Assembly: GCA_026991575.1 (NCBI GenBank)
Contig: JALXBF010000143.1
Location: 1 to 44,987 of the forward strand
Direction: 5' to 3'
Length of the DNA: 44,987 nucleotides
Source: Planctomycetota bacterium
GTDB taxonomy: Bacteria > Planctomycetota > Planctomycetia > JALXBF01
Each line of letters starts with the position of its first letter. The first letter of the stretch is position 1. Positions 1 through 8,976 of this stretch are shown in pieces. The notes beneath the pieces were generated by a model. That model was not told the origin of the DNA, ran no database searches, and saw nothing but the letters and a program-made list of their open reading frames with translations. Made by a program: the position numbers and the translations under genes.

Positions 1-858
1 GACATCTACCACCATCCCCCCGTGCTGGTGCCAATGTTCACTTACGAACGGAGCGTACGCTATCCCAGCGGCCATCGAAACGTGATGTTCGCCAGACGCG
101 GCATCCGACCGCTCCCAAGGCTGTCCGGCCAGAACCGTCTCATGGGCACGCCGCAAACGGGTGCCCCGGATATCAAACGGCTGTACGCCTATCTGAGACA
201 CTTTGGGGGGATCTGCTCGGTGCACACCTCCGCCACCGGGATGGGCACCGACTGGCGGGACAATGATCCGGAGGTCGAGCCGGTGGTTGAGATCTATCAG
301 GGCCACCGCCAAAACTACGAGCATCCCGGAGCACCATACACGGCCAAAGGTCCAGCCGATTCGATCGGCGGCTATCAGCCTGCAGGCTACGTCTGGAACG
401 CGCTCAAGAAGGGCTACAAGCTCGGGTTCCAGGTCTCCAGCGACCACGTCTCCACGCATCTGTCGTATGGGGTGGTCGCTGTGGAGGAAGTGTCGCGCGA
501 GGCAATCCTGGCTGCGTTCAAGCAGCGGCATTCGTACGGGGCCATGGACAATATCATCGCCGTGGTTACTTGCGGCGATCACATGATGGGCGACGCATTC
601 ACGACCACCACGAAGCCGACCCTGCACATCCAGGTGATCGGCACGGCGCCGGTGGCCCGAATCAGCATCATCCGCGGTGTCAAAGGCGAGACGCCTTCGT
701 ACGTCTTTGAGCAGCGGCCCAATAAGCAAGCCGTTACGATCGACTGGACCGACGACGCACCGCTTAGCGGCACGGAGGCGTACTATTACGTTCGCGTCGA
801 ACAGGCGGACGGCCGCGTGGCGTGGATCAGCCCGATGTGGATTACGTACCAGCCGTGA
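1..858 (+). CDS. DUF3604-like (PHP/CehA-type) protein, 3' part
   Basis: The reading frame is open from the first base, so the gene starts outside the window and only the last 285 residues are present. The visible part resembles the C-terminal half of planctomycete DUF3604 proteins, related to the PHP/CehA-McbA metallohydrolases. Supporting blocks are 'YERSVRYPSGHRNVMFA', a conserved 'HTSATGMGTDW' stretch, 'EIYQGHR', and 'GFQVSSDHVSTHLSYG' followed by 'SREAILAAFKQRHSYGAMDN'. The many His and Asp residues fit a metal-dependent hydrolase fold, and the last ~80 residues look like a beta-rich accessory domain. Substrate is unknown. A DJ-1 family gene follows 12 bp downstream and is probably co-transcribed. 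The family call is by pattern recognition. Confidence 0.7.
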   Translation, partial: DIYHHPPVLVPMFTYERSVRYPSGHRNVMFARRGIRPLPRLSGQNRLMGTPQTGAPDIKRLYAYLRHFGGICSVHTSATGMGTDWRDNDPEVEPVVEIYQGHRQNYEHPGAPYTAKGPADSIGGYQPAGYVWNALKKGYKLGFQVSSDHVSTHLSYGVVAVEEVSREAILAAFKQRHSYGAMDNIIAVVTCGDHMMGDAFTTTTKPTLHIQVIGTAPVARISIIRGVKGETPSYVFEQRPNKQAVTIDWTDDAPLSGTEAYYYVRVEQADGRVAWISPMWITYQP

Positions 859-870
859 CCGGGGCGTGAC

Positions 871-1437
871 ATGGCGAAGCGGATCCTGATGATCGTCGGC
901 GACTACGTCGAAGACTATGAGGCCATGGTACCGTTTCAGGCGCTCCGTGCGCTGGGCCACCAGGTCGATGCAGTCTGTCCGAACAAGCGCAAGGGGCAAA
1001 CGGTACGCACCGCGATCCACGACTTTGACGGCGCGCAGACGTATAGCGAGAAACCGGGACACCTGTTCACGCTTACGGCCGACTTCGACCAGATTGACCC
1101 AGCCAACTATGATGCATTGCTACTGCCTGGTGGCCGCGCGCCGGAGTACCTGCGACTGAACGAGCGTGTGCTGGAGTTGGTGCGGCACTTCGCCGCGGCT
1201 GCTAAGCCGATCGGGGCAATCTGTCACGGCATCCAGCTTCTGACGGCCGCCGACGTGATCCGCGACCGCTCGCTCACCGCTTACCCGGCGGTAGCGCCAG
1301 AAGTGCGGCTGGCTGGGGCACGCTACGTGGACGTGGGCATCGAAGGGGCGCACGTGGACGGTAACCTGGTAACGGCCCCCGCCTGGCCGGCTCACCCGGA
1401 GTTCCTGGCGCGGTTCCTCGAAGTGCTGGGACGCTAA
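871..1437 (+). CDS. DJ-1/PfpI family protein (class I glutamine amidotransferase-like)
   Basis: A 188-residue protein covering the whole DJ-1/PfpI fold. The nucleophile elbow 'AICHG' places the reactive cysteine at C118, followed by H119. The preceding '[13 protein letters not shown]' loop is typical of PfpI-like proteins, and E15 in 'GDYVEDYE' matches the acidic residue that contacts the cysteine in DJ-1. Members include proteases, glyoxalases, deglycases and chaperones, and the sequence alone does not decide between these. There is no signal peptide, so it should be cytoplasmic. ATG start at 871, 12 bp after the DUF3604-like gene, with 'GGGGCG' just upstream. Length is normal for the family. 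Confidence 0.9.
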   Translation: MAKRILMIVGDYVEDYEAMVPFQALRALGHQVDAVCPNKRKGQTVRTAIHDFDGAQTYSEKPGHLFTLTADFDQIDPANYDALLLPGGRAPEYLRLNERVLELVRHFAAAAKPIGAICHGIQLLTAADVIRDRSLTAYPAVAPEVRLAGARYVDVGIEGAHVDGNLVTAPAWPAHPEFLARFLEVLGR

Positions 1438-1645
1438 TTCCGGTGCCCGCATCGTCCGGGGCATCACTCGCGGCCGCTCCCTGTGCTGCGACCGGTCCTG
1501 AGGACATTCGCCGTGTCCCGGCAAGGGGTGATGCTGCGGCTAGTCGGGTTTCCCACATTCCCGAACCGCGGCTGTTCTGGCCGGAACCTTCCGGCGCTGC
1601 ACCGCTCGGGCCAGGCGCGCGCGGCACACTCGTCCGGCTTGCCCG

Positions 1646-2146
1646 ATGACTTCGGTCAACAGGGAAGAGAAACTGGTCATCCGCCCGGCGAACCCGCTGG
1701 AGCACGAGCAGGCTCTCGTGGAAGCCTACCAGTCCGCGTACGAGGAGCTTCAAGAGTATGCCTACCGGCGGCGTGAGGAGATCACCCGCTATTTCGAGTG
1801 GCTTTGGCGGCGCTGTGGGAACGGCGTGCTCGTGGCGTTCCCAAACTCCGACCCGGTGGCCCTGATTGCCTGTGACCCCAACTGGAATATGGCGGAAGAT
1901 CCGTTGTTGGGGGAACTACACGAGTTCTTCGTGCACCGGGACTTCCAGGGCCGCGGAATCGGGCGGGCATTGTTCGAAGCAGGCCTGCGATTTTTGAGCG
2001 ACCACGGTTGCCGCCGGTACGCACTCTGGGTGGGCGAACGCAACGAAGCGGCACAACGGCTGTACGAACGATACGGTTTTCAGCGTACGGGCCAGGTCGG
2101 CATCTGGGTCAGGATGGAGCGGTCAGAACCCTGGCCGCCTGCTTAA
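1646..2146 (+). CDS. GNAT family N-acetyltransferase
   Basis: A 166-residue GNAT protein. Acetyl-CoA binding motif A is clear around residues 90-115: 'EFFVHRDFQGRGIGRALF', containing the Q/R-x-x-G-x-G pyrophosphate loop. Motif B follows as 'RNEAAQRLYERYGFQRTG', the usual C-terminal helix and strand. The acceptor substrate cannot be read from sequence. The gene lies 208 bp after the DJ-1 gene, so it may have its own promoter. Its last 38 bp overlap the 3' end of the oppositely oriented M20 peptidase gene. The ATG at 1646 has no strong ribosome-binding site, so the start is moderately certain. Confidence 0.88.
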   Translation: MTSVNREEKLVIRPANPLEHEQALVEAYQSAYEELQEYAYRRREEITRYFEWLWRRCGNGVLVAFPNSDPVALIACDPNWNMAEDPLLGELHEFFVHRDFQGRGIGRALFEAGLRFLSDHGCRRYALWVGERNEAAQRLYERYGFQRTGQVGIWVRMERSEPWPPA

Positions 2147-3218
2147 TCACTTCATGCAACACGTTCACCGCAGTAACGACGTCGTCCAACCGAACCGCCT
2201 CCCGCTCCGTGTGCGCGTCGCGCAGGTCGCCTGGCCCGAAGACGACCGCGGGGATGCCGTGGCGCACCAGTGGCTCGGCATCCGTCCAGCTCTTGATGCC
2301 AGCCAGCACCGCGTCCCTGCCGGTAGCCGCTCGGAACGCCGCGGCCAGCAGTCGCACGACCGGTGCGTCCTTCGCCAGCTCAAAACCACCCGAAACATCG
2401 AGCACGCGGGGCCGTGCGTCGTGCATGGCGCCAAGCTGTTGGAGCCGTGCGATCAGCTCGTCCGGATCATCCCCCGGGAACATGCGCAAGTCGATATGCA
2501 CGCGGCACTCGTCCGGCACGCGCAGCGCGTCGGAGCCGCCGTTGAACGCCATGACGTTGAAACCGGCTTCTCCCAGCGCCGGGTGATTCCGGCGCCCGCG
2601 GAATGCCTTGGCCAGCGACTGCAGCAACGCGATTGCCTTCTCGATCGCGTTCGTGCCCGCCTCGAACTCACTCCCGTGACACGCATAGCCTGGCACGACA
2701 AACTCCATCTCAATGGAGCCGGCCGCCACGTGGCACACGCTCAATCGAGTGGGCTCCATGACGATCGCGGCATCCGCCTCAATCGCCTCCGCAAGTGCCT
2801 CCGATCCGGTCCCCCCGCGCTCCTCATCTACCGTAAAGGCCACTGCCACGTGCTCGAGCGGGGTTCCTTCGGCCAACGCGCACCGGATCGCTCCCAGGAT
2901 GGCGACCACGCCCCCTTTGACGTCCGCCGCGCCGCGGCCACGCAGCCAACCGTTCTCAATCCTGGGCACGAACAGCTCCGGATGCCCGAAATCGGGGACG
3001 GTGTCAACGTGAGCGGTCAGCAGCACCGCAGGGCGCTTCTTGGCTGGCAACACCAAGTTCGCACGATGCTTGTCGATCTGCTGGCGGAACGGGTGTAAGC
3101 CCATCTCGGCGAGGTGATGCTCAAGGTAGACGATGCAGGGCATCTCCGAGCCCGTGACGCTGGGGATGGCCACGAGCTTAGCCAGTTCGTGGACGATGTA
3201 CTGTTGCAGCTGAGTCAT
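2109..3218 (-). CDS. M20 family metallopeptidase (ArgE/DapE/CPG2-type)
   Basis: A 369-residue M20 zinc hydrolase of normal length. Likely metal ligands and catalytic residues can be placed by family pattern: H70 and D72 in 'LLTAHVDTVPDF', D99 in 'RGRGAADVKGG', the general base pair E132/E133 in 'FTVDEERGGTGSEA', E155 in 'AIVMEPTRL', and H336 in 'DAHTERE'. The lid/dimerisation domain sits between about residues 170 and 280. The family removes N-acyl or N-succinyl groups or cleaves short peptides. The active-site set resembles the acetylornithine deacetylase / succinyl-diaminopimelate desuccinylase group, but no arginine or lysine gene is nearby to fix the substrate. It probably forms a separate unit from the upstream antiporter gene, since 237 bp with a hairpin lie between them. 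Confidence 0.92.
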   Translation of the reverse strand: MTQLQQYIVHELAKLVAIPSVTGSEMPCIVYLEHHLAEMGLHPFRQQIDKHRANLVLPAKKRPAVLLTAHVDTVPDFGHPELFVPRIENGWLRGRGAADVKGGVVAILGAIRCALAEGTPLEHVAVAFTVDEERGGTGSEALAEAIEADAAIVMEPTRLSVCHVAAGSIEMEFVVPGYACHGSEFEAGTNAIEKAIALLQSLAKAFRGRRNHPALGEAGFNVMAFNGGSDALRVPDECRVHIDLRMFPGDDPDELIARLQQLGAMHDARPRVLDVSGGFELAKDAPVVRLLAAAFRAATGRDAVLAGIKSWTDAEPLVRHGIPAVVFGPGDLRDAHTEREAVRLDDVVTAVNVLHEVIKQAARVLTAPS

Positions 3219-3425
3219 GACGGCCGCGCCCCCGCTGAGACCACGTCCTCAGTACTTGCACTCCGCCCGGACCCACCAAATCGAAGCCGGGCATCAAGGG
3301 GTGAGCGGCGTACCCAACGCACTGGCTGTGGCCAGCAGCCGTTTCGCCGCTGGCGGTCAAGCGCCCCACTTCAACGTGTCCTCCAACGCCCCACGGTGAC
3401 AGTCTGTTTCTCCCGAGAACAGCCC

Positions 3426-3450
3426 GCCGCAGACCCCGTGGTCTGCCGGC
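3426..3450 (-). terminator. Hairpin downstream of the antiporter gene, possible terminator
   Basis: GCAGACC (3429-3435) and GGTCTGC (3440-3446) form a perfect 7-bp stem around a CCGT loop. The stem extends by about three G-C pairs (3426-3428 with 3448-3450) past one bulged base. It lies 6-30 bp after the antiporter stop. There is no T-tract after it, so intrinsic termination is only a possibility. Confidence 0.35.
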
Positions 3451-3455
3451 TTATC

Positions 3456-5285
3456 TCAGCTGTCCCCCTCCGGCGGTGCGCTATTGGGACGGTCGCCGGC
3501 GGGCTGGCCCGCCGTCGGGTGTTGGGACGCTGCCTGTGCGTCTGTCTTTGCCTCGACAGCCCGCGCGCCCGTCGTTGCCGACCCGCCCGTGTCTTTGCCC
3601 GCTTTGACCACGAGCCGGAACACGTCCCGGGGCCGCAGTACGCCGACCAGCGTGCCACTACTAACCACCGGCACCGTGTCATCCTGCACCTGGCCAATCC
3701 GTGTCCAGATGTCCTTGAGCTTCTCCTCCGGGTCAAGCACCAGAGGGGGCGGTAGCGCGATATCGTCCGCGCGCACCAGAGCGCCCAACTCAGGGTCAAA
3801 CAGCACGTCGCGGAGGTCCGTGTAGCGAATGATCCCAACCAGTTGGTTGGCGCGATCCACCACCGGGAAGGTGTTCTGGTGGCTCTTCTCCAGCAAGTGG
3901 ACCACGTCGTCGAAGGTTGCCGAGACGGGGACGGCATCGAACGTCTTGCGCATCAGCTCCTTGACCGGCACGTCAGCCGCAGCGATCTGTTTCTTACGCA
4001 GCCCCAATGCCTCCAGGAGCCGGCGACTCATGTAGCTCAGCTCCTCCACCGGTGTTGTGGTCACGTGCCGGATCGCATGCGCAACGGGAACCTCGCCCGC
4101 TTGCAACACGGCCCAGCGGATGAGCAACGGCCCGATCAACTCGAACACGACAACCGTGCCCAGGATGACGGTCTTTACCTGAGCCGCCTGCTGGGCCAAC
4201 CCAGGCACACCGTCGCAGCGTTCAGCGGCAATCGAGCTGAGCACAAGCGCAGTACCCGCCTGGGCCAGTAACGCAAACCCCAACCACCTCCCCACCGTGG
4301 GCCCGACGCCGGTCCAGCGGGCAGCCAGCCATACGCCCGCATACTTGCCGACCAGGCGCAGCACAATGTAGGCTCCGCCGAGCAGTCCCGCACGGGCCAG
4401 AGCGCCCGGGTCCATCTCCGCGCCGTGCGTCGTGAAGAACACCACGCAAAGCAGACCCGTCAAATGCTTGATCTCACCAACCAGCGCAGCCGACTCCTCC
4501 GTGGCATTGGCAACCGTCGCACCCATCGTCAGGAACGTCAGCAAGAACGGCATGTGAAAGTACTCGCTCACCGCCAGCGTGATCACGGTCACCGCCACCA
4601 GCAGAACGAACCAGTGCGAGCGGTCGAGCAGAGCGGACACGTACGTCAGCACGGCACCGGCAGCAACCCCCAACACGACCGAACCGGCCAGGTCCCTTAG
4701 AAAGAGCAACAGTTCCCACAGCACCCCCGGCTGACCAGCGTTCGAGGAGCCGTGCACGAAGAGAAAGCCGGCCAAGGCAAGCTCGAAGAGTACCAGGCAC
4801 GCCAAGTTGTTGAACACGATCAGCGCGACCGTGTACTCGGTTACCGGCCCTTCGGAGTCGGCCTCCTGGAGCACCAGCACGGTTGTGGCCGGGGCAGTCG
4901 CCACGGCCAGGATCCCGAGCATTACTGCAATGGTCAGCCCATAGCCCAACAGCAGCAGCCCGGCAAATACAACCAGCGACGAGACCGCAACGTCGCCGAG
5001 CGATAGCCGAGCGGTCTTGCCCAGATGGCCCCGGACCCGGTCGAGCGTGAACGTGCAGCCCATTTCGAAAAGCACCAATGCCATCGCCGCCTTGCCCAGC
5101 GGTTCAAATAGCACGATGTCACCGTGCCCCAGGACACGCGCCCCCCAAGGTCCGAGTGCCAGGCCGGTCAGAAGGAAGGCGGTCACGTGCGGCACGCGCA
5201 GCTGCTCCAGCAGGATCCCGGCCGCCAGGGCAACGGCCAACAAGATGCCCAGATCCAGAACGGTTAGCCAGGGAATGGCTTCCAT
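3456..5285 (-). CDS. Cation:proton antiporter (CPA2/Kef-like) with C-terminal CBS pair
   Basis: A 609-residue inner-membrane protein. Residues 1 to ~400 hold about a dozen hydrophobic segments typical of the Na+/H+ and K+/H+ exchanger family (CPA2, KefB/YbaL-like), beginning 'LDLGILLAVALAAGILLEQL'. Residues ~435-565 carry two CBS-like modules ('VPVKELMRKTFDAVPVSATF' and 'FPVVDRANQLVGIIRYTDL', then 'VPVVSSGTLVGVLRPRDVF'), which in this family usually sense adenine nucleotides. The last ~40 residues are polar and low complexity. A TrkA-N (NAD-binding) domain as in KefB is absent, so gating would be through CBS instead. ATG at 5285 with GGAG 6 bp upstream, 24 bp after the queD stop, suggesting co-transcription with queC-queD. 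The transported ion is unknown. Confidence 0.88.
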   Translation of the reverse strand: MEAIPWLTVLDLGILLAVALAAGILLEQLRVPHVTAFLLTGLALGPWGARVLGHGDIVLFEPLGKAAMALVLFEMGCTFTLDRVRGHLGKTARLSLGDVAVSSLVVFAGLLLLGYGLTIAVMLGILAVATAPATTVLVLQEADSEGPVTEYTVALIVFNNLACLVLFELALAGFLFVHGSSNAGQPGVLWELLLFLRDLAGSVVLGVAAGAVLTYVSALLDRSHWFVLLVAVTVITLAVSEYFHMPFLLTFLTMGATVANATEESAALVGEIKHLTGLLCVVFFTTHGAEMDPGALARAGLLGGAYIVLRLVGKYAGVWLAARWTGVGPTVGRWLGFALLAQAGTALVLSSIAAERCDGVPGLAQQAAQVKTVILGTVVVFELIGPLLIRWAVLQAGEVPVAHAIRHVTTTPVEELSYMSRRLLEALGLRKKQIAAADVPVKELMRKTFDAVPVSATFDDVVHLLEKSHQNTFPVVDRANQLVGIIRYTDLRDVLFDPELGALVRADDIALPPPLVLDPEEKLKDIWTRIGQVQDDTVPVVSSGTLVGVLRPRDVFRLVVKAGKDTGGSATTGARAVEAKTDAQAASQHPTAGQPAGDRPNSAPPEGDS

Positions 5286-5309
5286 GGGGACTCCACAGAG
5301 CTGTCCTCT

Positions 5310-5732
5310 TCAACCAGCGTGCCGCTCCTGGTCCGCCCGATAGGTCGCAAAACTAGTCTCTGTCTCCCAAAGCGTGACCTCGACCACCGGGTAGCCCAGT
5401 TGCCGGGTGCGTTCAAATACGAGGCGGGCAATAGCTTCAGCCGTAGGGTTCTCGTCCAGCACGTACACCGGCTCGCCCAGCTGGACCAACAGCGGCAGGA
5501 CCGGATCGTCGCGGCAGAGGATCATTTTGTGGTCCAGATGCTCGTCGATCCAGCCACCCACGGTCCGCTTGATCTCGCTGAAATCACACACCATTCCAAG
5601 CGGATCGAGCCGGTCGGTTTCCAGTGTGATGAATGCTCGGGCATTATGGCCGTGCAGGTAACGGCACTTGCCCGAGTAGTTCAAGAGCCGGTGGCCGTAG
5701 CAGAAGCGGATTTCTTTTGTGACCCGGTACAT
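5310..5732 (-). CDS. queD: 6-carboxy-5,6,7,8-tetrahydropterin synthase (QueD / PTPS family)
   Basis: A 140-residue member of the 6-pyruvoyl-tetrahydropterin synthase family. The expected zinc ligands are H14 ('CYGHRL'), H27 and H29 ('CRYLHGHN'). C23 is the catalytic cysteine, D67-H68 ('LDHKMIL') the catalytic dyad, and E123 ('WETETS') binds the pterin. QueD converts dihydroneopterin triphosphate to carboxytetrahydropterin, the first dedicated step towards preQ0 and queuosine. The adjacent queC-type gene supports QueD rather than a PTPS acting in biopterin synthesis. The gene begins 22 bp after queC ends and is followed by the antiporter after 24 bp. queE and folE are not in the window. Confidence 0.92.
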   Translation of the reverse strand: MYRVTKEIRFCYGHRLLNYSGKCRYLHGHNARAFITLETDRLDPLGMVCDFSEIKRTVGGWIDEHLDHKMILCRDDPVLPLLVQLGEPVYVLDENPTAEAIARLVFERTRQLGYPVVEVTLWETETSFATYRADQERHAG

Positions 5733-5754
5733 CGCTCACGATCGAATGGGCGTC

Positions 5755-6441
5755 TCACGCGCCGGCGCGGGCCGCGTACATCGTGCTGTCGGGAACCCCT
5801 GCTGCACGGAACGCAATTCTACGTTCCTCACACTTGTTGCAGCATCCGCAGTGCAGGCCGTCGGTGGGGGTTAGACACGAGAGCGTCAGGTGCAGGGGCA
5901 GGTCCTTGCCCAGCCGGATAACGTCCGCCTTGCTCATTCCCAGGAACGGTGTTACCACGTACAGGCTCCAACGCAGCCCTTCCCGCACGCAGTGCTCGAC
6001 CGCACGGTAGAACGCAGGCGTGGCATCGGCGAACGGATTCCCGCTTAGCGGCGCCGTGGCCAGAGTATGCACGTCGTGGAACGTACACCAGACGGCCGCT
6101 TTGGCCAGCAGCAGCAAGTTACGGCCCGGCAGATAGACGGCTGAAGCAGTTGTGCCCTGGGCCGGTGCCGGCCTGCTGTCGTCAACGCTCCAGTGGCTGC
6201 CATACAGATCGCCAGCAGGCATGTCCAACAGCACCGGCGCATGAAGACCCTCAAGCTGGCAGGCAGCGCAGAACTCCTGCACGGCTCGTGCCTCGTCGGC
6301 CTCCCAACGCAGACCGCAACGGATGTAAATCGGGTACACCGTGGCGCCTTGGCGCGCGTAGGTGGCAGCAAGCACAGACGAGTCGACGCCGCCGCTGCAC
6401 AGCACGGCCACCCGCTGTGAGGGCATCGGCAAACGAATCAA
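5755..6441 (-). CDS. queC: 7-cyano-7-deazaguanine synthase (QueC)
   Basis: An adenine-nucleotide alpha-hydrolase / PP-loop enzyme that converts 7-carboxy-7-deazaguanine to preQ0. The PP-loop is 'CSGGVDSS' near the N terminus. The C-terminal zinc site is 'LSCLTP...HCGCCNKC', with four cysteines in the QueC pattern. 'PGRNLLLL' and 'PFLGMSKADVIRLG' are further family blocks. I chose a TTG start at 6441 because GGAGG lies 9 bp upstream. ATG at 6426 is in frame without a good ribosome-binding site, and GTG at 6504 lies upstream of the likely transcription start. No preQ1 riboswitch was recognised in the leader. Product feeds tRNA queuosine, or DNA deazaguanine if a dpd system exists elsewhere. Confidence 0.92.
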   Translation of the reverse strand: MIRLPMPSQRVAVLCSGGVDSSVLAATYARQGATVYPIYIRCGLRWEADEARAVQEFCAACQLEGLHAPVLLDMPAGDLYGSHWSVDDSRPAPAQGTTASAVYLPGRNLLLLAKAAVWCTFHDVHTLATAPLSGNPFADATPAFYRAVEHCVREGLRWSLYVVTPFLGMSKADVIRLGKDLPLHLTLSCLTPTDGLHCGCCNKCEERRIAFRAAGVPDSTMYAARAGA

Positions 6442-6507
6442 CGGTGCGTTCCTCCGGGACGGGCCCGCAGCTGCACTGCTACCTTCCACCAACCATAGCT
6501 GCACGCG

Positions 6508-6535
6508 ATTTTACGGTCCGCACCATGCCCCGCAA
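6508..6535 (-). promoter_or_regulatory. Candidate sigma-70-like promoter for queC-queD-antiporter
   Basis: On the minus strand TTGCGG (6530-6535) is followed after 16 bp by TAAAAT (6508-6513). The -10 box matches consensus at five of six positions; the -35 box only at its first three. A start near 6501 would give a leader of about 60 nt to the chosen TTG and would exclude the GTG at 6504. The remaining bases up to the kelch gene at 6755 hold no gene I can support. Confidence 0.35.
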
Positions 6536-6754
6536 GCCATCGGAGCAGTGAGCCAGATGTCGGCGCGGCGAACATCGCGCGCCGAAGGCGGGGATTGCCA
6601 GCGATCTGAACCACTCGCCACGCGCTCCGGTGCCTTCTGTAGCCCGTTTGGCTCCGTGAATCTTGCCCAACGGCAACAAGCCACCTGCGCTCACCGGCTG
6701 GTACACTAACGCTGTCCCGCCGACCGGCGTCCCGCAAAGTTCGAGGATCGCGTC

Positions 6755-8962
6755 ATGGCGCGTCTGCTAGCCGTCGCGTTCTCCATCGCAGCGCACCTGG
6801 TAGCCGGCAGCTTCCGATGCCCCTTCGGACAGCACTGTGCCGCGGCCGCGTCCGAGCCGGACAGCAAGCCGCATGTGGCCGAGCCGCTGGCCCAGGCCGC
6901 CAACACCTGGGTCAAACGCAGCCCGCTACCCGGCGGTCCCCCGTCACCGCGGCTCGGCTACGAAGGTGCCTGTGTCTACGACACTGTCCATCGGGTCATG
7001 ATCCGCTACGGCGGCCACAATCAGGGAGGTGGCGGCGAACAGGGCTCAGAGGTGTGGTTGTACGAGCCGATCACCGCTCGCTGGCGACTCATGTTGCCAA
7101 ACACTTCGCCCCCCGGCGTCTGTTGCGCGCAACAGGCCGTGTTCGACCCGATCTTCGCACGCTTCATCCGGTTCCCGGCTTTCAGCGGCAGCCACGGTTG
7201 GCAATGGTTCCGAGAGGTCTACCTGAACGATTCGACCATCTGGGTCTACAGTGTCGCAGAGAATCGCTGGCACAACCTGCGACCTGCCCCGGCCCCGCAG
7301 ATCGGGCCACTGCGGTGCGCCTCGTGGGACCAGGAGTATCAGGTGGTTGTGCTCTTCGGCGGCGAAGGCAGTCGGGAAGGAACCCTGGTCTACGACCCGT
7401 ATGTCAACCGCTGGTACCGTATGGAGCCGTCGCCGCAGCCGCCACCGCGCAGCGCAGGCAACATGGCCTACGACGCTCGCCACCGGGTGCACGTGCTGTT
7501 CGGCGCCCAGTTCAGCAATGATCCCCACACGTGGCTGTACTCGTTGAAGGAAAACCGTTGGCAGCGGCGTCGGCCCGAACCCAGCCCCCCCTCCGATCGA
7601 AACGACGCCGTGCTGTGCTACGACAGCATCCACGGCAAGATCATCGCGCTGGTAAAGGTCACGACCGGTGATCGCCAACAGGCTCGGCACCGGCTGGAAA
7701 CCTGGGTCTACGACGTCGCCAAGAACCAGTGGCAAAAGATGAACCCCCCGCGCGAACCGGATCCCTCCGGAAATCGGGCACGGCAGTTGATGTTTGCACC
7801 CGACCTGAACGTCGCGCTGTTGGAGAATCGCGTCGGCGGGCGGGAACGTGTTCGCCCCGAACAACAGATCTGGACCTACCGACTGGCTCCACGCCCCACC
7901 GACCGAACCGAGCCGCTCCGGCCGCCCGAGCAACTGACTCTCCGCACCACCGATCGTGGCGTGGTCCTTCGGTGGCGTCCCAGCCCGGACCGCCGCGTAG
8001 CACGATACCGAGTGGAGTTTTCCCTCGGTGAGCGGCCGTGGGAAGGGCAGTTCAAGGTCATTGGCGAAGTCGACCGGGCAACGACTCGATTCGAACACCG
8101 GCCTCCGGGCAAAGGCGTTCCGCTGTACCGGCTTCGTAGCGTAGCAGCCGATGGCTCGGCCGGCCCCGCGACACCGCTGCTCCGCGCTCAGCCGCGTATC
8201 GTTGAGTCGATCGTCGTCTCCGTGCTCGGGCACCGCGTGGTCCACCTTCGCTGGCAGCCGCCCCCCTGCGGCGGGGACCCGAGCATCGTTGGCTATCTCG
8301 TCGAGCGCGCCCCGGTGACCGTCTGGTCCAACGCCGAGCTGGTGCGTATCGCGGAGCAGACCGAGCCGCTCACGCAACCGTCCGTGGGCCGAATTCAGGC
8401 TATCGGCCGCTTCGAGCAATTGACCCCCGGACCGGTCACTGCCACCGAATACACCGACCGCTCCGTCGATCTGACCCGCCCGGCCGCCACGATCGCGTCG
8501 CCAGTTTTCTCCGTCCGCCTCCACCGCTCACACCTGCGCGACGGACCCGGCTACCGGTACGCGGTGTATGCGTATCGCGTCCGCGCCGTGAATCGGCTGG
8601 GCATCCTCAGCGGTCCCTCCCCTTGGACGCTGACCATTCCGTCATCGCCACAGTACGTCTTCGCACGCGAACGCGGCGAAGCATGCGAGTTGAAGTGGCA
8701 ACCAAACCCGGAGGAAGGCATCATTGGATACCGCGTCTACCGGATGGACGGACGCTACCGAGGCTCACCCGTGAGGCGCCTAACCAAGGAGCCGATCACC
8801 GACACGCGTTTCGTGGACCACTCCCCAGGCAGGCACACCCGGCGTTACTACATTGTGGCCGTCGACCGTCTCGGCCAGGAAGGCACACCGTCAGCACCCG
8901 TGTGGTATCGGCGTGAGTGGCAGCGGTTCTATGAGCCGTTCGTTGGTGAGTGGCACCAGTAG
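6755..8962 (+). CDS. Secreted kelch-repeat / fibronectin type III protein
   Basis: A 735-residue protein. Residues 1-~32 look like a signal peptide ('MARLLAVAFSIAAHLVAGS'). From ~50 to ~375 there are repeated kelch-like blades with glycine-rich turns and a W-x-tyrosine/aspartate rhythm: 'GYEGACVYDTVHRVMIRYGG', 'STIWVYSVAENRWHNL', 'VVLFGGEGSREGTLVYD', 'TWLYSLKENRWQRR', 'TWVYDVAKNQWQKM'. These would form a six- or seven-bladed propeller. Residues ~385-730 hold about three fibronectin type III-like modules with 'VVLRWRPSPDRRVARYRVE', 'VVHLRWQPPPCGGDPSIVGY' and 'CELKWQPNPEEGIIGYRVYR'. It probably binds carbohydrate or protein outside the cytoplasm; no catalytic residues were recognised. GAGGA lies 7 bp before the ATG. 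The exported protein encoded at 8977 follows after 14 bp. Confidence 0.85.
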   Translation: MARLLAVAFSIAAHLVAGSFRCPFGQHCAAAASEPDSKPHVAEPLAQAANTWVKRSPLPGGPPSPRLGYEGACVYDTVHRVMIRYGGHNQGGGGEQGSEVWLYEPITARWRLMLPNTSPPGVCCAQQAVFDPIFARFIRFPAFSGSHGWQWFREVYLNDSTIWVYSVAENRWHNLRPAPAPQIGPLRCASWDQEYQVVVLFGGEGSREGTLVYDPYVNRWYRMEPSPQPPPRSAGNMAYDARHRVHVLFGAQFSNDPHTWLYSLKENRWQRRRPEPSPPSDRNDAVLCYDSIHGKIIALVKVTTGDRQQARHRLETWVYDVAKNQWQKMNPPREPDPSGNRARQLMFAPDLNVALLENRVGGRERVRPEQQIWTYRLAPRPTDRTEPLRPPEQLTLRTTDRGVVLRWRPSPDRRVARYRVEFSLGERPWEGQFKVIGEVDRATTRFEHRPPGKGVPLYRLRSVAADGSAGPATPLLRAQPRIVESIVVSVLGHRVVHLRWQPPPCGGDPSIVGYLVERAPVTVWSNAELVRIAEQTEPLTQPSVGRIQAIGRFEQLTPGPVTATEYTDRSVDLTRPAATIASPVFSVRLHRSHLRDGPGYRYAVYAYRVRAVNRLGILSGPSPWTLTIPSSPQYVFARERGEACELKWQPNPEEGIIGYRVYRMDGRYRGSPVRRLTKEPITDTRFVDHSPGRHTRRYYIVAVDRLGQEGTPSAPVWYRREWQRFYEPFVGEWHQ

Positions 8963-8976
8963 CAGCGGGGCAAGTG

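Noticed and set aside
6427-6520. preQ1 riboswitch in the queC leader
   Set aside because: The compact preQ1-I pattern with its A-rich 3' tail was not seen; the leader is GC-rich and short.
7046-8524. 492-residue open frame on the minus strand inside the kelch/fibronectin gene
   Set aside because: It is antisense to a gene with clear signal peptide and kelch repeats, and its product has no domain; GC-rich DNA often keeps the opposite frame open.
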